NCBI GenBank assembly: GCA_964496575.1
Contig: CAZCAC010000027.1
Span: 17,131 to 81,130, forward strand
Direction: 5' to 3'
Origin: CAZCAC01 sp964496575
GTDB lineage: Bacteria; Planctomycetota; UBA1135; GCA-002686595
DNA: 64,000 nt
Under the pieces are notes generated by a model. That model was not told the origin of the DNA. It searched no databases and saw nothing but the letters and a program-made list of their open reading frames with translations. A program made the position numbers and the translations under genes. Below, one piece after another: positions 24,902 to 33,004 of the stretch. How positions within the stretch are numbered: the stretch's first letter is position 1; every line of letters begins with the position of its first letter.

Positions 24902-25801
24902 ATGACGAAACACCCCGCCCAAGCGCTCATCGACCTGAAGCCCACGAAGGACTTCCTCATCGGCATCGACTCCGACGGCTGTGCCTTCGACTCGATGGAG
25001 ATCAAGCAGAAGGAGTGCTTCACCCCGAACACGATCAAGTTCTTCGGCCTGCAGGCGATCTCGAAGGTGGCCCGGGAGGCCTGTGAGTTCGTCAACCTCT
25101 ACTCGCGCTGGCGCGGAGTCAATCGCTTCCCGGCGGTGCTGAAGACGCTCGACCTGCTCGCCGAGCGTGGCGAGGTCGCGGCGCGCGGCTTCGAGCTGCC
25201 CGCGATGGAGGCGATGCGCGAGTGGGTCGACGCGGAGGCCAAGCCCGCCAACCCGGCGCTGAAGACGGCGATCGAGGCGAGCTCCGGGGCGACGCGAACC
25301 GAGCTGGAGCTGGTGCTCGCCTGGAGCGAGGCGGTCAACGAGACGGTGGCGGACATCGTCCACGGAGTGCCACCCTTTCCGTACGTGCGCGAGTTCCTCA
25401 CCGAGGCTTCCGTCAACGCGGACCAGATAGTCGTCTCGGCGACGCCCAACGAAGCGCTCGAGCGCGAGTGGAAAGAGCACGGCATCGCCTCGCACGTCTC
25501 GGTGATCGCCGGCCAGGAGATGGGCAAGAAGGCGGAGCACCTGCAGCTCGCCACCGACGGCAAGTACGAGAAGGATCGGGTGCTGATGATCGGCGACGCG
25601 CCCGGCGACATGAACGCGGCGAAAGCGAACGACGTGCTGTTCTACCCGATCCGTCCCGGCGACGAGGAAGCGTCGTGGAAGCGGCTGCGCGAGGAGTACC
25701 TCGCGCTCTTTCTCGCCGGCGACTACCGAGGCTCCTGCCAGGATCGACTGATCGACGAGTTCCTGGCCGGGCTGCCCGAAACGCCGCCCTGGTCGAAGTA
25801 G
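24902..25801 (+). CDS. HAD-superfamily hydrolase
   Basis: The 299-residue protein has the four HAD motifs: nucleophile and acid-base Asp23/Asp25 in Ile-Asp-Ser-Asp-Gly, Val-Ser-Ala-Thr-Pro (motif II), a Lys in Gly-Lys-Lys-Ala-Glu-His-Leu (III), and Met-Ile-Gly-Asp-Ala-Pro-Gly-Asp-Met-Asn-Ala-Ala (IV). A helical cap of about 130 residues sits between motifs I and II. It is likely to act on a phosphorylated sugar or sugar acid, but the substrate is unknown. It lies within the uronate operon between the SDR and the LarA-family epimerase, so it may be a phosphatase that clears a dead-end phosphate or a housekeeping step of the pathway. Start ATG 24902 follows a weak ribosome site. Confidence 0.88.
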   Translation: MTKHPAQALIDLKPTKDFLIGIDSDGCAFDSMEIKQKECFTPNTIKFFGLQAISKVAREACEFVNLYSRWRGVNRFPAVLKTLDLLAERGEVAARGFELPAMEAMREWVDAEAKPANPALKTAIEASSGATRTELELVLAWSEAVNETVADIVHGVPPFPYVREFLTEASVNADQIVVSATPNEALEREWKEHGIASHVSVIAGQEMGKKAEHLQLATDGKYEKDRVLMIGDAPGDMNAAKANDVLFYPIRPGDEEASWKRLREEYLALFLAGDYRGSCQDRLIDEFLAGLPETPPWSK

Positions 25802-25813
25802 GGGGAGTCGCGA

Positions 25814-27091
25814 GTGGAATACTGCTTCGACGGTGCCCCCGACGCGGTCCTCGACGAGGCGCGGATCGGCGAGCTGCTCGACGACCTGCTCGAGCAGCTC
25901 GGGTCGATGAAACGGGTGCTGCTGCTGCCGCCCGATCACACGAGGCTGCACTCCTACGCCGGCGAGCTGACCGTCGCGCTGTACGAGCGGCTGTGCCAGA
26001 AGACTCATCTCCGGATTCTCCCGACCCTCGGCACGCACGCGCCGATGAGGGCCGAGGAGCTGACGAAGATGTTCCCGGGGATCCCGCACGACCTCTTCGA
26101 AGTGCACGACTGGCGCAACGGTGTCGTCTCGCTCGGTGAGATCCCGAGCCGCCTGATCGAGCAGCTCAGTCGCGGTAAGCTCGGCTACTCCATCAACTGC
26201 GAGGTCAATCGGCTGCTCGTCGAGGGGAACTGGGATCGCATCCTCTCCATCGGCCAGCTCGTGCCGCACGAGGTGATCGGCATCGCCGGGCACGCCAAGA
26301 ACGTCTTCGTCGGGGCCGGCGGGAAGGACATGATCGACAAGACCCACTTCCTCGGCGCGGTCGTCGGCATGGAGCGATTCATGGGCAGGCCGGACACGGC
26401 GGTGCGTGCGGCGCTCGACTACGCGAGGACCGAGCTGGCCGCGGATCTGCCGATCTCCTACCTCCTGACGGTGCGCTCGCAGGACGAGAGCGGAGAGCTG
26501 GTGACCCGCGGCCTCTTCGCCGGCGACGATCGCGCGTGCTTCGAGCGCGGCGCGAAGCTCTGCCAGGAGGTCAACCTCGACCTGCTCGACGAGCCGATCG
26601 GCAAGGCCGTCGTGTACCTGCCCTCCTACGAGTACGCCTCGACCTGGCTGGGCAACAAGGCGATCTATCGCACGCGGATGGCGATGGCGGACGGTGGGGA
26701 GCTGATCATCCTCGCGCCGGGGGTGAGGACCTTTGGCGAGGATCCCGGGATCGACCGGCTGATCCGGGCCTACGGCTATCGCGGGACGAAAGCGACGTTG
26801 GCGCGCGTCGAGGAGAACCCCGAGCTCGCCCAGAACCTGTCCGCGGCGGCGCACCTGATCCACGGCTCGAGTGAAGGGCGCTTCCGGATCACCTGGTGTC
26901 CGGGCGGCCTCGAGAAGAACGAGATCGAGGGCGTCGGCTACGCCTGGGCGGACATCGACTCGATGGGCTTACGCTACGATCCCTCCAAGCTGCGCGAGGG
27001 GTGGAACGAGATGTCGAGCGGCGAGCGGATCTTCTTCATCTCCAACCCCGCGCTGGGGTTGTGGGGACCGCGCGCACGCTTCGAACGCTAG
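25814..27091 (+). CDS. LarA-family nickel-pincer racemase/epimerase, candidate mannonate/gluconate C2 epimerase
   Basis: The 425-residue protein shows the signature of nickel-dependent lactate racemase (LarA): Asp-His-Thr-Arg at 41-44, His75, and His152 followed ten residues later by Lys162. His178 is sixteen residues after that Lys. In LarA of Lactobacillus plantarum the Lys that carries the nickel-pincer cofactor lies ten residues after His174 and sixteen before His200, the same spacing. LarA homologues that epimerise gluconate at C2 are known, so D-mannonate to D-gluconate is the natural guess between the SDR and Gnd. No LarB/C/E cofactor genes are in the window. GTG 25814 is preceded by GGGGGAG. 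Confidence 0.85.
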   Translation: MEYCFDGAPDAVLDEARIGELLDDLLEQLGSMKRVLLLPPDHTRLHSYAGELTVALYERLCQKTHLRILPTLGTHAPMRAEELTKMFPGIPHDLFEVHDWRNGVVSLGEIPSRLIEQLSRGKLGYSINCEVNRLLVEGNWDRILSIGQLVPHEVIGIAGHAKNVFVGAGGKDMIDKTHFLGAVVGMERFMGRPDTAVRAALDYARTELAADLPISYLLTVRSQDESGELVTRGLFAGDDRACFERGAKLCQEVNLDLLDEPIGKAVVYLPSYEYASTWLGNKAIYRTRMAMADGGELIILAPGVRTFGEDPGIDRLIRAYGYRGTKATLARVEENPELAQNLSAAAHLIHGSSEGRFRITWCPGGLEKNEIEGVGYAWADIDSMGLRYDPSKLREGWNEMSSGERIFFISNPALGLWGPRARFER

Positions 27092-27120
27092 AGCAACGAC
27101 GAACCCGAGGACTTGACGAC

Positions 27121-28413
27121 GTGCCGAAGAACGTACTGATCGCCCAGTCGGGCGGACCCACTCCGGTGATCAACAGCACCCTGCGCGGGATCATCGACGG
27201 CTGCCGCGCGCACCCGAATACGTTCGGGAAGATCTGGGGCGGCTGGCACGGGATCGAGGGCGTGCTCGAGGAAGAGCTCCTGGATCTCGGGGCGCAGCCG
27301 GAGGAGGAGATCAAGCTCTTGAGCGTCACGCCCGCCGCCGGTGCGATCGGGACGTGCCGCTACAAGCTGAAGGCGGAGAACCCCGAGGATTTCGACCGCG
27401 TGGTCGACGTGCTGCGCGCGCACGACATCGGCTGGTTCTTCTACATCGGCGGCAACGACTCGATGGACACCGCGCACAAGGTGAGCCTGCTCGCTGCCGA
27501 GAAGGGTGTCGAGGTGGTCGCGGTCGGCGGGCCGAAGACGATCGACAACGACGTCGGCGACTCGGAGTTCGAGCTGATCGACCACACGCCGGGCTACGCC
27601 TCGACGGCGCGCTACTTCGCGCAGATGATCCGCTGCGTCGAGGAGGAGAACCGCGGCAGCTCGCCAGCAGATCCGGTAATGGTGATCCAGGCGATGGGGC
27701 GCAAGATCGGCTTCATCCCCGCGGCGGCGCGCCTCGCCGATCCGCAGCGCGAGATTCCACTGCAGATCTATCTGACCGAGTCGGGGCTCTCACTGGAGCA
27801 GCTCGGCGAGAACGTACTCGCCGGCCTCGAGGAGCGTGGCCGGGCGATCTTGGTGGTCAGCGAAGGCTTCGACGTCGGCAGCCTCGGTGAGGTGCGCGAC
27901 TCCTTCGGCCACACCGAGTTCGGATCATCGCAGCTCTCGGTCGCGCAGGTGGTGACCAACTACCTCAACTCGCTCGAGCTGCCGGTGCCGGGCAAGGCGC
28001 GCTACCAGATTCCTGGAACCGACCAGCGGCACTCGATCATCCACGCCTCGACCGTCGACCTCGAGGAGGCCTACGAGGTCGGCGTGAAGTGCGCGGCGAT
28101 CGCGCATGAGGACGGCAACGGCTGGATGGGGACGATCCTGCGCGAGGCGGGCGAGAAGTACCAGGCGCGTTATGACAAGGTCCCGCTCGAGGTCGTCGCG
28201 GGTTCGGAGCGTTACTTCCCAGCGAGCTGGATCGCGGATTCAAGGATCGACGTGACCGACGACTTCATTGCCTACGCGAAGCCGTTGATCGGCGAGAGCT
28301 GGCCGGAGATCCCGCTGATCGATGGGCTGCCGCGCTTCACCCGATTCGAGCCGATTCGCGCGGAGACGAAGTTGCCCAGCTACGTCCCGCAGGCCCATCG
28401 TCAGGTGAAGTGA
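27121..28413 (+). CDS. PfkA-family phosphotransferase with PPi-type signature
   Basis: The 430-residue protein is a phosphofructokinase-family enzyme with an N-terminal Gly-Gly-Pro-Thr-Pro-Val-Ile-Asn, Gly-Gly-Asn-Asp-Ser at 110-114 and Pro-Lys-Thr-Ile-Asp-Asn-Asp at 138-144, then Met-Gly-Arg. In this family, Asp after Gly-Gly-x and Lys before Thr-Ile-Asp-Asn-Asp mark pyrophosphate as donor, while ATP enzymes have two Gly. So a PPi-dependent kinase is predicted. The usual substrate is fructose 6-phosphate. In this operon, between a probable gluconate-forming epimerase and 6-phosphogluconate dehydrogenase, a sugar-acid acceptor is also possible. GTG 27121 lies 30 bases after the epimerase stop; the stop is four bases before gnd. 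Confidence 0.85.
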   Translation: MPKNVLIAQSGGPTPVINSTLRGIIDGCRAHPNTFGKIWGGWHGIEGVLEEELLDLGAQPEEEIKLLSVTPAAGAIGTCRYKLKAENPEDFDRVVDVLRAHDIGWFFYIGGNDSMDTAHKVSLLAAEKGVEVVAVGGPKTIDNDVGDSEFELIDHTPGYASTARYFAQMIRCVEEENRGSSPADPVMVIQAMGRKIGFIPAAARLADPQREIPLQIYLTESGLSLEQLGENVLAGLEERGRAILVVSEGFDVGSLGEVRDSFGHTEFGSSQLSVAQVVTNYLNSLELPVPGKARYQIPGTDQRHSIIHASTVDLEEAYEVGVKCAAIAHEDGNGWMGTILREAGEKYQARYDKVPLEVVAGSERYFPASWIADSRIDVTDDFIAYAKPLIGESWPEIPLIDGLPRFTRFEPIRAETKLPSYVPQAHRQVK

Positions 28414-28417
28414 ACAC

Positions 28418-29836
28418 ATGGAACAGCGACACATCGGACTGATCGGCTGCGGCGTGATGGGGCAGAACCTCGCGCTGAACATGGAGCGCAACGGCTTCTC
28501 GGTCGCGGTCTTCGACAGCGACACGGCGAAGATCGAGGCCTACCTCGCCGGGAAGGCGGCGGGGAAGGAGATCAGCGGCGTGGGCTCGCTCGAGGAGCTC
28601 GTCGCCGCACTGCAGAAGCCGCGGCGGATCTTGATGATGGTCCCGGCCGGTTCCGCGGTCGACGACTGCATCGAGTCGCTGCTCCCGCTGATCGAAGTCG
28701 AGGACATCCTGATCGACGGCGGCAATTCGCACTTCCCCGATACGACGCGGCGCACGCGGTATCTCGAGGAGCGAGGCTTCCGCTACATCGGCACCGGCGT
28801 GTCCGGCGGAGAAGAGGGCGCGCTGAAGGGCCCGTCGATGATGCCCGGCGGCTCGCCCGAGGCCTGGCCGCACGTCCAGCCGATCTTAGAGGCGATCTGT
28901 GCACGGACGGATGACGGCGCGCCGTGTTGCTGCTGGGTCGGTGAGGAAGGCGCGGGCCATTTCGTCAAGATGGTGCACAACGGCATCGAATACGCCGACA
29001 TGCAGCTGATCTGCGAGGTGTACCAGATGTTGAAGAGCGGGCTCGGGATGGCGAACCGCGACATCTCGGCGATCTTCGGCGAATGGAACGAAGGCGAGCT
29101 CGGCTCGTACCTGATCGAGATCACCCGCGACATCCTCGCCTTCGAAGACGAGCACGGCGAGGCGACGATCGATGCGATCCTCGACACCGCGGGTCAGAAG
29201 GGGACCGGGAAGTGGACGGCGATCGAAGCGCTGAACCTCGGGCAACCGGTGACGTTGATCGGTGAGGCGGTGTTCGCGCGCTGCCTCTCGGCGCTCAAGA
29301 ACGAGCGCGTCGCGGCCTCGGAGTTCCTGGAGGGTCCCGATGCGCGGATTCACCACGCTTCGGGGCGCGAGCTGATCAAGGCGCTGCGCCACGCGCTGTA
29401 CGCCTCCAAGATCACCGCTTACGCGCAGGGCTTCCAGCTGATGCGCGCCGCTGCCGAGGAGTACGGCTGGAACCTCGACTACGGCGGCATCGCCTCGATC
29501 TGGCGCGGCGGATGCATCATCCGCTCGGTGTTCCTGGATCACATTCGTCGCGCCTACGAGGCCGACGCCGAGCTGGCCAACCTGCTGCTGGTGTCGCCCT
29601 TCCGTGAAGCGCTGGCCACGGCACAAAGGTCGTGGAGGCTGGTCATTGCGACGGCGACCGCGCGAGGAATCCCGATTCCGGCGACGAGTGCGGCGCTCAG
29701 CTTCTACGACGGTTACCGCACCGCCCGCCTGCCCGCGAATCTGTTGCAGGCGCAGCGTGACTACTTCGGCGCGCACACCTACGAGCGGCTGGACAGTCCG
29801 AGGGGCGAGTTCTTCCACACGGTGTGGAAGCCCTGA
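28418..29836 (+). CDS. gnd: 6-phosphogluconate dehydrogenase (decarboxylating)
   Basis: The 472-residue protein matches Gnd over full length: Gly-Cys-Gly-Val-Met-Gly-Gln-Asn-Leu-Ala-Leu-Asn, Ile-Asp-Gly-Gly-Asn-Ser, Gly-Val-Ser-Gly-Gly-Glu-Glu-Gly-Ala, Lys-Met-Val-His-Asn-Gly-Ile-Glu-Tyr and a C-terminal Arg-Asp-Tyr-Phe-Gly-Ala-His-Thr-Tyr-Glu-Arg. It oxidises 6-phosphogluconate to ribulose 5-phosphate and CO2 with NADP+. As the last gene of the uronate operon it implies that 6-phosphogluconate is made from the uronate-derived acid. It ends 14 bases from the convergent EamA gene. Confidence 0.97.
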   Translation: MEQRHIGLIGCGVMGQNLALNMERNGFSVAVFDSDTAKIEAYLAGKAAGKEISGVGSLEELVAALQKPRRILMMVPAGSAVDDCIESLLPLIEVEDILIDGGNSHFPDTTRRTRYLEERGFRYIGTGVSGGEEGALKGPSMMPGGSPEAWPHVQPILEAICARTDDGAPCCCWVGEEGAGHFVKMVHNGIEYADMQLICEVYQMLKSGLGMANRDISAIFGEWNEGELGSYLIEITRDILAFEDEHGEATIDAILDTAGQKGTGKWTAIEALNLGQPVTLIGEAVFARCLSALKNERVAASEFLEGPDARIHHASGRELIKALRHALYASKITAYAQGFQLMRAAAEEYGWNLDYGGIASIWRGGCIIRSVFLDHIRRAYEADAELANLLLVSPFREALATAQRSWRLVIATATARGIPIPATSAALSFYDGYRTARLPANLLQAQRDYFGAHTYERLDSPRGEFFHTVWKP

Positions 29837-29850
29837 CTTCGCATTCCCGG

Positions 29851-30804
29851 TTACCGAGCTCGCCGCATGACGACCAACCCGGTCAGGAGAAGTGCCCCGC
29901 CGCCGAGCTGCACCGGCGTGATCGTCTCGCGCAGCGCGAGCCAGGCGAGGAACAACGCGACCAGCGGCACGAGGTTCATGATCACCGCCGTGTGAGACGG
30001 CCCGACCTTGCGTATGCCGTAGTTCCAGAAGGCGTAGGCGATACCCGTCGACAGGACGCCAGCGTAGATGACGCAGGCCCACCCGCCCAGCCCGGCGTCG
30101 GCGCGGACCGTCTCGGCGGCCGCAGGCGCGGCGAGTACGAAGTGAGCCGGCAGGGTGACCGCCGTGAAGAGGAACGCGAGCCGGGTGGGGGACATCTCCT
30201 GCAGGAGCGGCTTGCTCAACACGGTGCCCCACGCCCAGGCCATGGCGGCGGCGAGCACCAGCAGGTTGCCGGCCAGGTAGGTGCCCGCGAAGTCGACGCC
30301 GGAGGCCCCGGACTCACCGAAGGTCGGCCCCACGGTGACCAGCGAGGTCCCGAGGAACGCCAGGACCAGACCGAGCCAGGCGCCGCGCCGCAGACGCTCC
30401 GTCCTGGTCAGCCCGGCCACGACCGCCGTCCAGATCGGGCTGCTCGCGATGATCAGCGCCGTGTTGCCCGCGGTCGTGTTCGCCATGCCGAGGATGAAGA
30501 GGATCTGATAGCCGACACTGGCGAGCAGCCCGACGAGGATCACGCGCACCCACGGCACCGGCGGTGGGCTCGCGCCTCGCCGCTCCAGGCGCTCCAGCCA
30601 CCAGAGCACGATCGCCGACAGCGTGAGGCGCATCGCGTTGAAGGCGAGTGGGTCGAAGTACCCCAGCGCGTACTTCATCGCGGGGATGTTGATTCCCCAG
30701 ATCAGCGCGACGGCGAGGAGGGCGAGGTCGGCACGCGCCTGCGAACCGCGCGCCGTGTCGGCGGGCTCGGTCGGACTCACCGTCGATCTGGAGGGGGCCG
30801 TCAC
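29851..30804 (-). CDS. EamA/DMT-family permease
   Basis: The 317-residue protein has ten predicted membrane helices in two EamA repeats (Leu-Ile-Trp-Gly-Ile-Asn near helix 1, Tyr-Phe-Asp-Pro-Leu-Ala, and Trp-Asn-Tyr-Gly-Ile-Arg-Lys-Val-Gly-Pro in the second). It should be an inner-membrane drug/metabolite-type transporter of unknown substrate. The GTG start at 30804 overlaps the stop of the TIM-barrel gene by four bases (GTGA), so translation is coupled. As third gene of an oxidoreductase/isomerase operon it may import or export the sugar derivative handled there. Confidence 0.88.
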   Translation of the reverse strand: MTAPSRSTVSPTEPADTARGSQARADLALLAVALIWGINIPAMKYALGYFDPLAFNAMRLTLSAIVLWWLERLERRGASPPPVPWVRVILVGLLASVGYQILFILGMANTTAGNTALIIASSPIWTAVVAGLTRTERLRRGAWLGLVLAFLGTSLVTVGPTFGESGASGVDFAGTYLAGNLLVLAAAMAWAWGTVLSKPLLQEMSPTRLAFLFTAVTLPAHFVLAAPAAAETVRADAGLGGWACVIYAGVLSTGIAYAFWNYGIRKVGPSHTAVIMNLVPLVALFLAWLALRETITPVQLGGGALLLTGLVVMRRAR

Positions 30805-31694
30805 TCGCCCATGGTGTCGAGCAGCGCCATCAGGCGGCGGCCGTACTCGACGTAGCTCTCGTACATCGCGGCCTCCTTCGCGGCGCCGTCCGCGCCGTCG
30901 TCGTGGAAGACGACCGACAGGTGCGGCTCGATCGAGATGCCGCCGTCATAGCCACCCGCCAGGAGGTCGGCGAGGACCCGCTCGACGTCGCCGTCTCCTT
31001 CACCGGGCCAGGTGTACTCCGCCTCGGGGAAGATCGCGCCGGGAACGTCGCGCAGAAAGCGACAGTCCTTGACGTGGACGTAGGCGACGTGATCCTTGAC
31101 GTGCTCGTAGAACTCCCAGCTGCTCTGCTTGGGATACGGCGCGGGTCTGGTGCGGTCGTCGGTGAACACCGGATTGCCGGTGTCGAAGACAAGCTTCAGG
31201 CCGGGGACCTTCTCGATCAGCTCCAGCGTGTAGGTCCAGCCCATCCCGCCGTAGTTCATGCAGTTCTCGTGCACCGGCGTGACCCCTGCGTCGGAGAAGC
31301 GGCGGACCAGCTCGCGGAGACGGGCGAAGCGCTCTTCGGCCAGCTGGTCGTCGGGACCGTGCCCCTGACGCAGCCCGAAGCTCATGATGCGCACCAGCTC
31401 GGTGCCCAGCCGCTTCATCCGCGGGATGGCGCGCTCCACCTCCTCCAGCGAGGAGTCGAAGGGCTCGTCGATCGGCTTGCCCCAGTTGGCGATCGCCGAT
31501 CCGAAGCAGTTGATCCGCACGCCGGCGGCCTCGAGCTTCCCCGCGACGACCTCGAAGGCCTCATCGGAGAGGTCGTGGATGTTCACTCCGTCGACGTTGC
31601 GCGACTCGATGTTCTGCCAGCCGAGCTCCAGCGTGGCGCGGATCTGCCCGTCGATGTCACGGGCCGCTTCGTCGGCGAAACCGGTCAGGTACAC
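30801..31694 (-). CDS. Sugar phosphate isomerase/epimerase-type TIM barrel
   Basis: The 297-residue protein belongs to the xylose-isomerase-like (AP endonuclease 2 fold) superfamily: Thr-Gly-Phe-Ala-Asp-Glu-Ala at the start, a conserved Pro-Val-His-Glu-Asn, Phe-Asp-Thr-Gly-Asn-Pro, a His-Val-Lys-Asp strand, and Ile-Ser-Ile-Glu-Pro-His. The Glu/Asp/His/Glu positions are the usual metal site. It probably isomerises or epimerises a sugar or inositol-type compound. The gene lies 19 bases after the Gfo/Idh gene and overlaps the EamA gene by four bases. Confidence 0.9.
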   Translation of the reverse strand: MYLTGFADEAARDIDGQIRATLELGWQNIESRNVDGVNIHDLSDEAFEVVAGKLEAAGVRINCFGSAIANWGKPIDEPFDSSLEEVERAIPRMKRLGTELVRIMSFGLRQGHGPDDQLAEERFARLRELVRRFSDAGVTPVHENCMNYGGMGWTYTLELIEKVPGLKLVFDTGNPVFTDDRTRPAPYPKQSSWEFYEHVKDHVAYVHVKDCRFLRDVPGAIFPEAEYTWPGEGDGDVERVLADLLAGGYDGGISIEPHLSVVFHDDGADGAAKEAAMYESYVEYGRRLMALLDTMGE

Positions 31695-31713
31695 AGCAAT
31701 CTCCTGGTAGAAG

Positions 31714-32880
31714 TCAAACGACGTTGAAGGACTTGCCGAGATCCTCGGGCCCGTCGGTCTCGACCACCTCCTTGACGAAGGTCGAGGTCTCGATCAGCTC
31801 CATCAGCTTGGCCTCGTAGGCCGCCCCGTCGAGCGGCAGTTCCACCGGCGCATCGAGCAGCGCCGAGTAGAGCATCGAGTTGGCCAGCTCCACCGAGTGG
31901 ATCCCCTCGGCGGCGGGCGCGATCAGGGTCGCGCCGTTGGTGATCGCGCCGATGAAGTTCTGCAGCACCTCGGCGTGCTGCCCACCGGTTCCCTCGGCCT
32001 CGATCTCGACCTCGGTCACCTCCGGCTCCGCGAAGGACTCCTCCGAGGTGCGGCTGAACTCGCGGCAGGAGCTGGCGTTGCGCTTGAAGCGGACCGCGCC
32101 GTCCTCCACGACGATCCTCCCCAGCTCCCCGGTGATCTCCAGCCGGTTGGTCCCGGGCGCCTCGCCGGTCGAGGTGATGAAGACGCCGGTCGCACCGTTC
32201 TCGTACTCGAGCCAGGCGGTGACCTCGTCTTCGACCTCGATCTCGTGGTACTTGCCGAAGCCGCCGAAGGCGCGGACCTTCGTGGGCATCCCGCACATCC
32301 ACTGGAGGAGGTCGAGCTGGTGGGGAGATTGATTGAGCAAGACCCCGCCGCCCTCGCCCTTCCAGGTCGCCTTCCACCCGCCGGCGGCGTAGTAGCGCTG
32401 GGTGCGGAACCAGTTGGTGATGATCCAGTTGACGCGGATCAACTCGCCGAGCCCGCCGTCGTCGATCAGCTCCTTGACCTTTCGGTAGTGCGGATCGGTG
32501 CGCTGGTTGAACATCGCGGCGAAGATCTGGTCGGGACCCTGGTGCGCGGCGATGAGGCGCTCGCAGTCCGCCTTGTGCACCGAGATCGGTTTCTCGACCA
32601 GGACGTGCAGGCCGGCGGTGAGCGCTTCGATGCCCAGCGCGGTGTGACTGAAGTGCGGCGTGGCGATCAGGACCGCGTCGACCTCGCCCGATTCGATCAG
32701 CGCCACGCCGTCCGAGAACTTCGCGACGTCCTCGCCGAAGCCCTCCACCGCCTTGTCGTTCATGTCGGCGATCGCGGAGAGCTTCGCACGCTGGAACTCA
32801 CCACTCTCCAGGGCGCGAGCGTGGACTCCGCCCATGCCGCCGACCCCGATCACTCCGATCCGCACCGTCTCTAGCTTCAT
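31714..32880 (-). CDS. Gfo/Idh/MocA-family oxidoreductase (cytosolic)
   Basis: The 388-residue protein has the NAD(P)-binding Gly-Val-Gly-Gly-Met-Gly-Gly-Val-His at about residues 11-19, Val-Glu-Lys-Pro-Ile-Ser-Val-His-Lys and the C-terminal alpha/beta domain with Gly-Gly-Gly-Val-Leu-Leu-Asn-Gln-Ser-Pro-His-Gln-Leu-Asp. It lacks a signal peptide, unlike the exported paralogue near the start of the window. ATG 32880 begins the Rossmann fold. It is the first gene of a three-gene operon with an isomerase and a permease, a common layout for inositol or unusual-sugar catabolism. A ten-base inverted repeat lies just upstream. Confidence 0.93.
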   Translation of the reverse strand: MKLETVRIGVIGVGGMGGVHARALESGEFQRAKLSAIADMNDKAVEGFGEDVAKFSDGVALIESGEVDAVLIATPHFSHTALGIEALTAGLHVLVEKPISVHKADCERLIAAHQGPDQIFAAMFNQRTDPHYRKVKELIDDGGLGELIRVNWIITNWFRTQRYYAAGGWKATWKGEGGGVLLNQSPHQLDLLQWMCGMPTKVRAFGGFGKYHEIEVEDEVTAWLEYENGATGVFITSTGEAPGTNRLEITGELGRIVVEDGAVRFKRNASSCREFSRTSEESFAEPEVTEVEIEAEGTGGQHAEVLQNFIGAITNGATLIAPAAEGIHSVELANSMLYSALLDAPVELPLDGAAYEAKLMELIETSTFVKEVVETDGPEDLGKSFNVV

Positions 32881-32889
32881 GACGGGGAT

Positions 32890-32924
32890 GATACGGTGTC
32901 GCACGGCTTGGCGCACACCGTATC
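32890..32924. promoter_or_regulatory. Inverted repeat, probable operator of the Gfo/Idh operon
   Basis: GATACGGTGT (32890-32899) and ACACCGTATC (32915-32924) are perfect inverted arms 15 bases apart, nine bases upstream of ATG 32880 and between divergent genes. Read on the minus strand, the left arm extends to GCGACACCGTATC, which also occurs upstream of the GH29 gene (40625-40637). A regulator site is inferred; no regulator gene is adjacent. Confidence 0.5.
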
Positions 32925-33004
32925 GGTTCACCGATGCGGGGCGAGCTGCGTAGGGCTACAATCGTCCTCGTGCGATCGTTCCTCACCCCGCCCCGCCGAG
33001 AGCC

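Noticed and set aside
24677..26863. 728-residue open frame on the minus strand
   Set aside because: It is antisense to the HAD and LarA-family genes and lacks any family pattern.
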